DNA from: Myxococcus qinghaiensis
GTDB taxonomy: Bacteria; Myxococcota; Myxococcia; Myxococcales; Myxococcaceae
Length of the DNA stretch: 64,000 bases
Assembly: GCF_024198215.1 (NCBI RefSeq)
Contig: NZ_JAKCFA010000012.1
Span: 62,001 to 126,000, forward strand
Direction of reading: 5' to 3'
Both the position numbers and the translations under genes were made by a program. The first letter of the stretch is position 1. Each line of letters starts with the position of its first letter. The notes under the pieces are model-generated. The model was not told the origin of the DNA and searched no databases. It was given only the letters and a program-made list of their open reading frames with translations. Below are positions 43,878 through 51,239 of this stretch, piece by piece.

Positions 43878-45137
43878 GTGCTGGGGGCCGCGCTCACCGC
43901 GATGTGGCTGGAGGTCTCCTCCACCGCCATCACCTACACCGCGTCGGTGCGGGTGGACTCACGCGTGCGCTCCAACGAAGACGCCGCTCAGGAGGACGCG
44001 CCCTCCATCGCCGGTGACACCGACTTCACGCCGATAGTGGGCCTGGAGCGGCGCGAGGGGAACACCACCCTCCAGCTGGACTACGCCCCGCGCATCAGCC
44101 TGCGCGAAGTCACCGCCCAGGCGCGCACCGAGGTCCAGCACGTGGGCCGCTTCGCCGCCCTCTGGCGTCCCGAGCGCGGCCTGTCCTTCCGGCTGAGCGA
44201 GGAGTTGGTGATTGGCAGCGTCAACCTGCTCACCACGGACGCGCTGCCGGACTTCGACCCGGACCCGATAGACCCAGACGGCCCGCTGCGCCCGCCCGTG
44301 GGTGGCGGTCCGCTCCAGCCGCTCCCGGAGACGGACACCGTCCACTTCGTGTCGTCCGCCACCTCGCTCACCGGCGAGACGAGCTGGCTGGGCCGGCGCT
44401 GGCAGCTGTCCGCCACCACCGGCTTCTCCGTCAGCGGCGGCCTGGACGGCCCGGCCCGGGAGGCGGTGCCCCTGCAGTACGGCCCGCGCCTGGACACGTC
44501 GCTGAGCCACGCGCTGTCCTCGCTCAGCGCCCTGACGACGTCCGCCGCCGTCACGCACGCGCGCTTCTCCACCGGCGCCAACAACACCGTCGTGACGCTG
44601 ACGGAGAGCTGGACGCGGCGGATGACGCGCAGGACGTCCCTGGAGGCCGGCGCCGGGGCCAGCATCGTCCGCTCCCTGACAGCGGCGGGAGTCGACCCGG
44701 ACCCGGAGCCCGGCGGCGAGACGCCCGACACCGGGCCCCGCACGGAGCTGCTGCCCAACCTCACCCTCGCGGTGGGCCACCGAATCCCCTCCCGCACCGC
44801 GGACTTCGACGGGCGGGTGGGCGTGCGGGTGTCGCCCTTCACGGACCGGCTGACGGCGCGCGTGTACCCTCGAGCGGACCTCACCGTGACGGGGACGTGG
44901 GCCCTGGGGCCCCGCGTGCGCGTGGCCACCACGGGCGGCACCGCCTTCGCGGTGGGCGGCGCGACAGGCGACCGGCTGGTGTCCGGCGGAGTCACGGCAT
45001 CCTGGATTCTCAACAGCTGGATGTCGGTGGATGCCGACACCCGGGGGACGTGGAGCCGCTCGCCCGAGCTACCGGCGGCCCGGTTCCAGTGGGCGGCGGC
45101 GCTGGGCCTGTCCCTGCGTCAAACTGGTATCCTCTGA
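43878..45137 (+). CDS. epsX: EPS outer-membrane beta-barrel partner of EpsY
   Basis: 419 aa. After a short hydrophobic start the protein is almost all alternating beta strands with Arg/Asp/Thr turns and short acidic loops (DFDPDPIDPDGP). The regular spacing fits a barrel of about 18 strands, as shown for M. xanthus EpsX. With EpsY it would form a composite OPX/barrel exit. Start must be the GTG at 43878 or later, because the epsY stop lies in the same frame one codon upstream; the resulting signal peptide is unusually weak. The next in-frame ATG (43902) is worse. Confidence 0.85.
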   Translation: MLGAALTAMWLEVSSTAITYTASVRVDSRVRSNEDAAQEDAPSIAGDTDFTPIVGLERREGNTTLQLDYAPRISLREVTAQARTEVQHVGRFAALWRPERGLSFRLSEELVIGSVNLLTTDALPDFDPDPIDPDGPLRPPVGGGPLQPLPETDTVHFVSSATSLTGETSWLGRRWQLSATTGFSVSGGLDGPAREAVPLQYGPRLDTSLSHALSSLSALTTSAAVTHARFSTGANNTVVTLTESWTRRMTRRTSLEAGAGASIVRSLTAAGVDPDPEPGGETPDTGPRTELLPNLTLAVGHRIPSRTADFDGRVGVRVSPFTDRLTARVYPRADLTVTGTWALGPRVRVATTGGTAFAVGGATGDRLVSGGVTASWILNSWMSVDADTRGTWSRSPELPAARFQWAAALGLSLRQTGIL

Positions 45138-45147
45138 GGCTGGACCC

Positions 45148-45324
45148 ATGGCGAAGCTCATCCTGATGTCAGTCCTCTTCCTCACCATCACCCTTCCGGC
45201 CATCGCGGCGAGGGATGAGAACCCGATGAGGGGACTGAAGAAGGCCATCCTGTGGGTGATCCTCTTCAACGCGGCATACACCTACGGCGTCATCGTCTGG
45301 GTGCCACGGCTCGGCTTCGACTGA
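45148..45324 (+). CDS. Small membrane protein of the EPS cluster
   Basis: 58 aa: hydrophobic helix MAKLILMSVLFLTITLPAIAA, a short charged loop (RDENPMRGLKKA) and a second helix (ILWVILFNAAYTYGVIVWV). GAGG lies 8 nt before the ATG. Lies between epsX and epsW, where M. xanthus also has a small hypothetical gene. Function unknown; size and place suit an accessory of the export complex. Confidence 0.8.
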   Translation: MAKLILMSVLFLTITLPAIAARDENPMRGLKKAILWVILFNAAYTYGVIVWVPRLGFD

Positions 45325-45353
45325 GCGTGACTGAGAAGAAAGGCTGACGACGG

Positions 45354-45758
45354 ATGGAGCCCCAACTGCACACGGTTCTCCTGGTGGAGGACGCGCCCTT
45401 CTTTCGGAAGATGCTGGGCGATTACCTGCGTGCCATGGGATTCAAGAACGTGGTGGAGCTGCCCAATGGCCAGGCCGCGCTCAAGCACCTGGAGGCGGCG
45501 GCGCGTCCGGACCTCGTGTGCCTGGACCTGACGCTGCCGGATATCTCCGGCTACGACTTGTGCGAGCACATCCGGCGCAAGAAGGGCATGGAGGACGTGC
45601 CGGTGCTGGTGGTGAGCGCGAGGGATTTGCCGGAGGACAAGGCGCACGCCGAGGAGGCGGGAGCCAACAGCTACCTGGGCAAGCCCTTCACGCAGGATGA
45701 GTTCTCCCGTCGGGTGGGCCAGCTCCTGAAGAGCGCCGCTGCGAGGAGGACGTCGTGA
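45354..45758 (+). CDS. epsW: Single-domain response regulator of the EPS cluster
   Basis: 134 aa CheY-like receiver with no output domain. Key residues: E-D-A acidic pocket, phospho-acceptor Asp in VCLDLTLPD, Ser/Thr switch in VVVSARD, and Lys in LGKPF. The stop overlaps the epsV GTG (GTGA), so it is coupled to the co-polymerase. It could tune EPS synthesis by protein contact; the kinase that phosphorylates it is not next to it. Confidence 0.92.
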   Translation: MEPQLHTVLLVEDAPFFRKMLGDYLRAMGFKNVVELPNGQAALKHLEAAARPDLVCLDLTLPDISGYDLCEHIRRKKGMEDVPVLVVSARDLPEDKAHAEEAGANSYLGKPFTQDEFSRRVGQLLKSAAARRTS

Positions 45759-47278
45759 CGATGCCGGCCCCCGGGCCTCGGGGTCCGCAGGCCGTCCCTC
45801 CCCGCCCGGCGTATACGCCGGAGCGCGTGGAGACGAACGCGCCCTCGGACCTCATCGACTGGGGCTTCGCGATTGACGCGGTCTTCTTCGTGAAGAACGC
45901 GGTGCTGCGTCACTGGTTCCTGGCGCTGGTGGTGATGGCGGCGGTGTCGGGGCTGGCGGCGGGCGTCAGCAAAATCATGCCGCGCAAGTACCACGTCGAA
46001 ACGCGGATGCTGACGCAACGCAACTTCATCATCGCCTCGCTGGCGAACCCGGGCCGCTCCATTCCGGTGGACGCGGACCAGCCCACGCGCGCGGCGTGGG
46101 AGATGGTGATGAAGACGGACAACATCAAGGCCATCGTCCGGGACGCGAAGCTGGTGGAGTACTGGGAGCTGCAGCGCTCGCCCATGAGCAAGCTGAAGGA
46201 GACGCTCACGCGCAAGCCGCCTCCGCCCATGTCGGAGGAAGACAAGCACGACGCGCTCACCGCCATGCTGGAGCAGGCCATGCTCGTCATGGTGGAGGGT
46301 GGCACGGGCACCGTCACCATCGGCGTGGACTGGAGCGACCCGCAGCTGGCGCTCAACATCGTGGAAGCGGCGCAGAAGAACTTCCTGGAGATGCGGCAGG
46401 CGGCGGAGATGGGCGCGGTGTCGGAGGCCATCACCATCCTCGACAAGCAGGTGATTGACGAGGGCGAGGGCATCAAGAAGGCCATCGCGGACCTGGATGC
46501 GACGGTGAAGCGCGTGGAGGCCCGGCGCAAGCGCGACGAGGCCAAGGCGGCGACGCGCGGCGGCCGCAACGCGCAGGCCCAGGCGCAGGCGGGGCTGGGC
46601 ATCAACACCAACCACCTGCTCGCGCAGATGCGGTTCATGGTGCAGACCAAGCGCCGGGCCATCTCCGACGTGGAGGAGTTCCGCGCGCGGCGGCTGACGG
46701 AGCTGCGCAACCAGCTGGCGGAGCAGCGGGTCATCTACTCGCCGCAGCACCCGCTCATCACGGATTTGGAGCAGCGCATCGTCGCGCTGACGGAGGACTC
46801 GCCGCAGCTGGTGGCGTTGCGCTCGGAGCTCAACGAGCTCATCAACGAGTACATGCGCAGCGGTGGAGACCCGGGCGAGCTGGAGCAGGGGACGACGGGG
46901 CCGCTGCTCGGCGCGGCGACGTTCGGCGGGCCGACGACGGCGGACAACCCGGAGGTGTCGGTGGCGGCGGACCGGGTGCGCATGCTGGTGATGCGGCACC
47001 AGGAGAAGATGCGGCGGTTGGACCAGGCGAAGACGGAGCTGGAGATTTCGCGCGCGTCGATGAAGCACCGCTTCAGCGTGCTGGCGCCGCCTCAGTTTCC
47101 GGAGAAGCCGTCCAAGCCGAAGGTGCAGCTCATCATCGCCGCGGGCGTGGTGGGTGGCATCGCCATGGGCATCTTCGCGGCGGTGGCGCTGGACATCATC
47201 CGCAGGCGCATCCTGGAGAAGTGGCAGGTGGAGCGAATCCTGAAGCTCCCGGTGCTGGCGGAGCTGGAGCGGCGCTAG
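45755..47278 (+). CDS. epsV: Wzc/GumC-type polysaccharide co-polymerase without kinase
   Basis: 507 aa. First membrane helix near residues 49-69 (HWFLALVVMAAVSGLAAGVS), long periplasmic coiled-coil (about 100-430), second helix near the end (LIIAAGVVGGIAMGIFAAVAL), and only ~25 cytoplasmic residues. No Walker A or Tyr cluster, so this is a PCP-2 protein lacking the BY-kinase domain, as in M. xanthus EpsV. It sets chain length and links Wzy to the EpsY/EpsX exit. A possible separate kinase is not encoded in the window. Confidence 0.92.
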   Translation: MTMPAPGPRGPQAVPPRPAYTPERVETNAPSDLIDWGFAIDAVFFVKNAVLRHWFLALVVMAAVSGLAAGVSKIMPRKYHVETRMLTQRNFIIASLANPGRSIPVDADQPTRAAWEMVMKTDNIKAIVRDAKLVEYWELQRSPMSKLKETLTRKPPPPMSEEDKHDALTAMLEQAMLVMVEGGTGTVTIGVDWSDPQLALNIVEAAQKNFLEMRQAAEMGAVSEAITILDKQVIDEGEGIKKAIADLDATVKRVEARRKRDEAKAATRGGRNAQAQAQAGLGINTNHLLAQMRFMVQTKRRAISDVEEFRARRLTELRNQLAEQRVIYSPQHPLITDLEQRIVALTEDSPQLVALRSELNELINEYMRSGGDPGELEQGTTGPLLGAATFGGPTTADNPEVSVAADRVRMLVMRHQEKMRRLDQAKTELEISRASMKHRFSVLAPPQFPEKPSKPKVQLIIAAGVVGGIAMGIFAAVALDIIRRRILEKWQVERILKLPVLAELERR

Positions 47279-47301
47279 CGCGCGCTTAGGGGGAGAGACT
47301 C

Positions 47302-48510
47302 GTGACGGTGTGGACCTGGGTGGACCTGGCGCTGTGCGTGGCGCTGTTGCCGGTGGCGGTGGCGTGCGGCTACCTGCTGCTGTTGACGCTGCTGTCGTGG
47401 CGGCGCGCGGCGCCGGTGCCTCCCGCGCCCACGCGCAAGTTCGACGTGGTGATTCCCTCGCACAACGAGGAGCTGGGCATCGCCCGCACCGTGGCGAACC
47501 TGTCCGCGGTGGACTACCCCGCGGCGCTGCGGCGCATCCTCGTCGTGGCGGACAACTGCTCGGACGCCACGGCCCAGAAGGCGCGCGAGGCGGGCGCCAC
47601 GGTGCTGGAGCGGCACGACACGGAGAAGCGCGGCAAGGGCTATGCGCTCGCGTACGCCTTCGAGTTCAGCCAGAAGGACGGCTTCGCTGACGCCGTCGTC
47701 GTGGTGGACGCGGACACGGTGGTGTCCCCCAACCTGCTGCACGCGTACGCGCGGCGGCTCGCGGACGGCGCGCACGCGGCGCAGGCGCACTACGGGGTGA
47801 TGAACCCGACGGCGTCGTGGCGCACGCGGCTGATGACGATTGCGTTGGGCATGTTCCACAAGGTGCGCTCGCTGGGGCGCGAGGCGATGGGCGTGTCCTG
47901 CGGCCTGCGCGGCAACGGCATGTGCTTCACGCACGCGGTGCTGCGCGAGGTGCCGCACGACGCCTTCAGCGTGGTGGAGGACTTGGAGTACGGCATCCGC
48001 CTGGGCCGCAAGGGCCACCGCGTGCACTACGCCTGGGAGGCGGAGGTGCAGGGGGAGATGGTCTCCGCGGAGAAGCAGAGCCGCTCGCAACGCCAGCGCT
48101 GGGAGGGTGGGCGCAGCCAGATGCGCAAGCTGCACGGCTGGCCGCTCCTGAAGGACGCGCTGAAGCAGCGGAGCGGGCTGCTGTTGGACTTGTCCATGGA
48201 CGTGCTGGTGCCGCCTTTGAGCCAGTTGGTGCTCGCGGCGGTGGGCAGCGCGGTGGCGGCGTCGGTGCTGGTGTGGCTGTCAGGTGGCACGGCGGTGTGG
48301 GCTTCGGCGCTGGCGGGCTTCGGGCTGATGAGCCTGGGCGCGTACGTGCTGCGTGGCTGGTGGGTGTCCGGCGTGGGGCCTCGCGGCCTGTTGGACCTGG
48401 CGTGGGCGCCCGTGTACGTGCTGTGGAAGGTGGGGCTGATGTTGCGCGGCCCCGGCGCGGAGAAGCGCGGCGAGTGGGTGCGCACCTCGCGCGAGGCCGA
48501 GCGCCCCTGA
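47302..48510 (+). CDS. epsU: EPS glycosyltransferase, family 2, membrane-bound
   Basis: 402 aa GT2 with an N-terminal helix and three C-terminal helices. GT-A core: DVVIPSHNEELGIARTV, VADNCSDATAQ, VVVDADTVVSPNL (metal-binding D-A-D), EDLEYGIRLGRKG and the Q-x-x-R-W motif (RQRWEGGR). It would add one sugar to the lipid-linked unit at the inner membrane. GTG start with AGGGGGAGAG upstream. Last gene of the first EPS block; a hairpin follows. Confidence 0.92.
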   Translation: MTVWTWVDLALCVALLPVAVACGYLLLLTLLSWRRAAPVPPAPTRKFDVVIPSHNEELGIARTVANLSAVDYPAALRRILVVADNCSDATAQKAREAGATVLERHDTEKRGKGYALAYAFEFSQKDGFADAVVVVDADTVVSPNLLHAYARRLADGAHAAQAHYGVMNPTASWRTRLMTIALGMFHKVRSLGREAMGVSCGLRGNGMCFTHAVLREVPHDAFSVVEDLEYGIRLGRKGHRVHYAWEAEVQGEMVSAEKQSRSQRQRWEGGRSQMRKLHGWPLLKDALKQRSGLLLDLSMDVLVPPLSQLVLAAVGSAVAASVLVWLSGGTAVWASALAGFGLMSLGAYVLRGWWVSGVGPRGLLDLAWAPVYVLWKVGLMLRGPGAEKRGEWVRTSREAERP

Positions 48511-48525
48511 GCTGCTGTTGATGCG

Positions 48526-48546
48526 CCGGGCTCCTTGGGGGCCCGG
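48526..48546 (+). terminator. Terminator-like hairpin after epsU
   Basis: ccgggctcc (48526-48534) pairs with ggggcccgg (48538-48546), one G-U pair, 3-nt loop, followed by ttca. It lies 15 nt after the epsU stop and separates the EPS operon from the island. Confidence 0.5.
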
Positions 48547-48548
48547 TT

Positions 48549-48566
48549 CATGCGGAAACCATGATG
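48549..48566 (+). promoter_or_regulatory. Conserved upstream element, copy 1
   Basis: CATGCGGAAACCATGATG, 97 nt (first base to first base) before the GTG at 48646. Related copies precede three other paralogues in this island at nearly the same distance. Confidence 0.6.
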
Positions 48567-48645
48567 GAGCCTGGAGCCTCGCGTGCGGTGCGAGGCACGG
48601 GCTCTCTGGATGATGGCCACCTCTCGAAACACAGGAGCGGGCCTC

Positions 48646-49599
48646 GTGAACGCTGTCATTCCCCGGATGCTGTGTGGACTCCTGGGGCTGTTCGGCTCGC
48701 AGGCGCTCGCGCAGAGCAGCGCCTTGGTCGGCACGGTCGTCGAGGCACGGAGCCTTCAGCCCATGGCCGACGTGGTCGTCACGGTGACGTCGCCCACGTT
48801 CCCGGGTGACCTCGTCGTCCTCACCGATGCCCAGGGCACCTATCGCGTCCCCGAGCTTTCGCCCGGCACGTACACCCTGGTGTTCGAGAAGGAGTCGTAC
48901 CAGCCCTTCATGCGCGACAACGTGCAACTGCGGCTGAACCGCACCCTCCGCGTCAACATCACGCTGCCGCTCCTCCTCACCGAACCGGTGGAGGTCATCG
49001 GCAAGCCACCCCACATCGACGTGGGCGCCCTGAACACGTGCCTCAACGTGAGCGAGGAGTGGGTCAAGTGCCCCGACGCCGCCCGTCCAGTCACTCGCTG
49101 CCAGGGCAATGACTCTGGCACGTCCAGGTTCGAGCCCGAGGCCGAGGCCGGGCCCGTGACGAAGGAGCCCTCCGTCAGCGACACGCCCCCTCGGTACAAC
49201 GTCTCCCCCGCCATGCCCGGGATGTCGATGACGCTGCGACTCCATCCCGTCCCCGGCGCCGAAGGGCCCAAGAGCCCCCGGCGCGGCCCGCCGCTGAGCC
49301 GCGCGCGCTTCCTTCTCCAGGCAGCACCGCCGAGTACCTCCGCGAGCCGTGAGGCCCCCTCCTCGAAGCGGCCTCACGCGACCGGCGCCAGGACCGCTTT
49401 GAGTCGCTCACAGCAGGCTCACGCGACCTGTCCCAGGACCGCTTTGAGTCGCTCACAGCAGGCTCACGCGACCTGTCCCAGGGCCGCTTCGAGTCGCTCA
49501 CAGCGGGCTCACGCGACCTGTCCCAGGACCGCTTCGAGTCGCTCACAGCGGGCTCACGTGACCTGCGCCAGGACCGCTTTGAGTCGTTCGCTCCGCTGA
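48646..49599 (+). pseudogene. Degraded carboxypeptidase-regulatory-like/VWA paralogue
   Basis: GTG with AGGAG 8 nt upstream, signal peptide (LGLFGSQALAQ) and an intact carboxypeptidase-D regulatory-like beta-sandwich (about 24-110), then IDVGALNTCLNVSEEWVK, which matches IDVSSTMTGVNVDQEFIK of the VWA gene at 51240. After ~residue 245 the frame is wrong: in another frame the DNA reads QDRFESLTAGSRDLS repeats and then RQDRFESFAPLKPRDLA, like the C-terminus of the VWA protein (RQDRFESLAPLKSMDY). So the VWA core seems deleted and the tail expanded and frame-shifted. The N-terminal part may still be made. Confidence 0.65.
49389..49583 (+). repeat. 45-bp tandem repeat, four full copies plus part
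   Basis: Copies start at 49389, 49434, 49479, 49524 and (partial) 49569. Each encodes QDRFESLTAGSRDLS in one frame. Copies differ at a few sites. A half copy (cctcacgcgaccggcgc) precedes the first. Confidence 0.92.
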
Positions 49600-49614
49600 A
49601 GCCTCGCGACCTCG

Positions 49615-51027
49615 CTAGTTCGGCTTCTCGCTCACGCGGAGGAGCGACACACGGCCGTCCGGGATGAGCGACACCGAGAAGACATGGGTGTCGGCGCCGA
49701 AGCGCACCAGGTACGTGTAGACGCGGTCATCGCCCACCACCTCCCGCTGGGCCAGCACCAGCGGCCCCGCGGGCCCCAGGCGCCTGAGCAGCTCCTTGAA
49801 GTGCGGCAGCGCCTGGTCCACGAGCCACTTCGGGGCGTATGCGAAGCGGGCACGGTCCACCGTCCCCGCCCGCACCTCCTCGAGCAACGTCGTGAGCTGG
49901 GCGGTGACCTGTGGCTCAGCGTCCTCGATGGGCGCGAGCTTCGGCACAGCGAGCGCGGGGTTGACGAGGGCGGCGATGCCCTCCGCGAATCTGGCGGGGC
50001 TGGCCCGGTCCGTGTTGGCCAGCACGATGATGGACAGCGAGTCCCCCAAGAAGCGGGAGTAGATGGCACGGAAGCCCTGCCACGCACCGCCATGCTGATG
50101 CAGGGGCTTGCCGTTGCGCTCCAACAGCTGCCAGCCAAAACCATACGGCTGCGTGGCGCCGCTGTTGAGCCGCGCGGGGGACAGGATTTCGCGCCAGCTC
50201 TCCTCGCTCAGCAGGGAGCGCTGCTGCACGGCGGCGTCCCACGCCAGCACGTCCTTCAAGGAGAAATAGAGCGCCCCATCTCCCGTGGTGTTGAGGGACT
50301 GCGAGACCCAGGTCTGGTGCTTCGGCTCGCCGCCCACCAGCCGATAGCCGGAGGAGCGACGGGGGATGATGTCGTCCTCGCTGATGCCGCGCGCCGTCTT
50401 CATGCCCGCGGGCTTGAAGACCTTCTCTCCGAGGACGTCGACGTAGGGCTTCCCCGCGACGCGATTCACCAGGAGGCCCAGGAGGACATAGCCGGAGTTG
50501 CTGTAGCTCCACCGCACGCCCGCCGGGAAGTCGAGGGGTAGTGCGTAGATGAACCGGGCGAACTCCTCGTCCGTGTAGTCCTTCCGCTCGTCGATTTGTC
50601 CCTCCAGGTCCTGGATGCCGGAGGTGTGATTCAGCAGGTGGCGCACGGTGATGGACGCCCACGCGGCGGGAGCATCCGGGAAGTACTTCGTGAGGGGGGC
50701 CGACAGCGAAATCCTGCCCGCCTCCACCTGGGTCATCACCGCCATCGCGGTGAACATCTTCCCCACGGAGCCCGACTGGAAGAGCGTGTCCGGCCCCACC
50801 GGGACGCGGTGCTCCAGGTTCGCGGAGCCATAGCCCTTCGCCAGCACGACGCGCCCATGCTGCACCACTCCCACCGCAAGCCCCACCACGCCCTGCCGCT
50901 TCTGCTCCGCGCGGACGAATGCGTCGATTCGCTCACGCAGCGAGCCCTGGGCCACCGCGGGCCCCGCCGTGAGCAGCCCACAGAGGAAGACGACGAACGC
51001 CGGGAAAGACCGCGAGCGACTCCGCAT
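49615..51027 (-). CDS. Exported serine hydrolase, beta-lactamase/PBP fold
   Basis: 470 aa, signal peptide ending AGPAVAQ. Class C beta-lactamase-like fold: S87-V-G-K90 (SxxK), Y175-S-N177 (YxN) and H-G-G in LHQHGGAWQGF. The C-terminal ~110 residues form an extra alpha/beta domain (LTTLLEEVRAG...VSLIPDGRVSLLRV). It would act in the periplasm or outside as a D-Ala peptidase or esterase rather than a resistance enzyme. GGAG lies 5 nt before the ATG. It is divergent from the VWA gene, whose upstream region it shares. Confidence 0.92.
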   Translation of the reverse strand: MRSRSRSFPAFVVFLCGLLTAGPAVAQGSLRERIDAFVRAEQKRQGVVGLAVGVVQHGRVVLAKGYGSANLEHRVPVGPDTLFQSGSVGKMFTAMAVMTQVEAGRISLSAPLTKYFPDAPAAWASITVRHLLNHTSGIQDLEGQIDERKDYTDEEFARFIYALPLDFPAGVRWSYSNSGYVLLGLLVNRVAGKPYVDVLGEKVFKPAGMKTARGISEDDIIPRRSSGYRLVGGEPKHQTWVSQSLNTTGDGALYFSLKDVLAWDAAVQQRSLLSEESWREILSPARLNSGATQPYGFGWQLLERNGKPLHQHGGAWQGFRAIYSRFLGDSLSIIVLANTDRASPARFAEGIAALVNPALAVPKLAPIEDAEPQVTAQLTTLLEEVRAGTVDRARFAYAPKWLVDQALPHFKELLRRLGPAGPLVLAQREVVGDDRVYTYLVRFGADTHVFSVSLIPDGRVSLLRVSEKPN

Positions 51028-51142
51028 GAGAGCTCCTGCCGCCGAGAGGACGCCGCAACAGAGCATCCACGGCATCACCCGTGAAGCCTCGAAAAGGACA
51101 CCCGGACAGGTCCTTGCCGCGTGAGGGTTGGTTGGAATGCCC

Positions 51143-51160
51143 CATGACCAAACGATGACG
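51143..51160 (+). promoter_or_regulatory. Conserved upstream element, copy 2
   Basis: CATGACCAAACGATGACG, first base 97 nt before the ATG at 51240. It lies in the shared region between the divergent serine hydrolase and VWA genes. Confidence 0.55.
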
Positions 51161-51239
51161 AAGCCACGAGGCGCGTGTGCGGTTCGCGAGGCGCGGCTCA
51201 CGGACGATGGCCGCCTCTCGAAGCACCGAGGTGGACGTC

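Noticed and set aside
45671-47068. A 465-codon minus-strand frame
   Set aside because: It is antisense to epsV; composition (Arg, His, Leu) is that of a shadow frame.
49389-49583. CRISPR array
   Set aside because: The 45-bp units are contiguous, with no unique spacers, and encode a peptide repeat. The same reasoning rejects the 19-bp array at 13665-13749.
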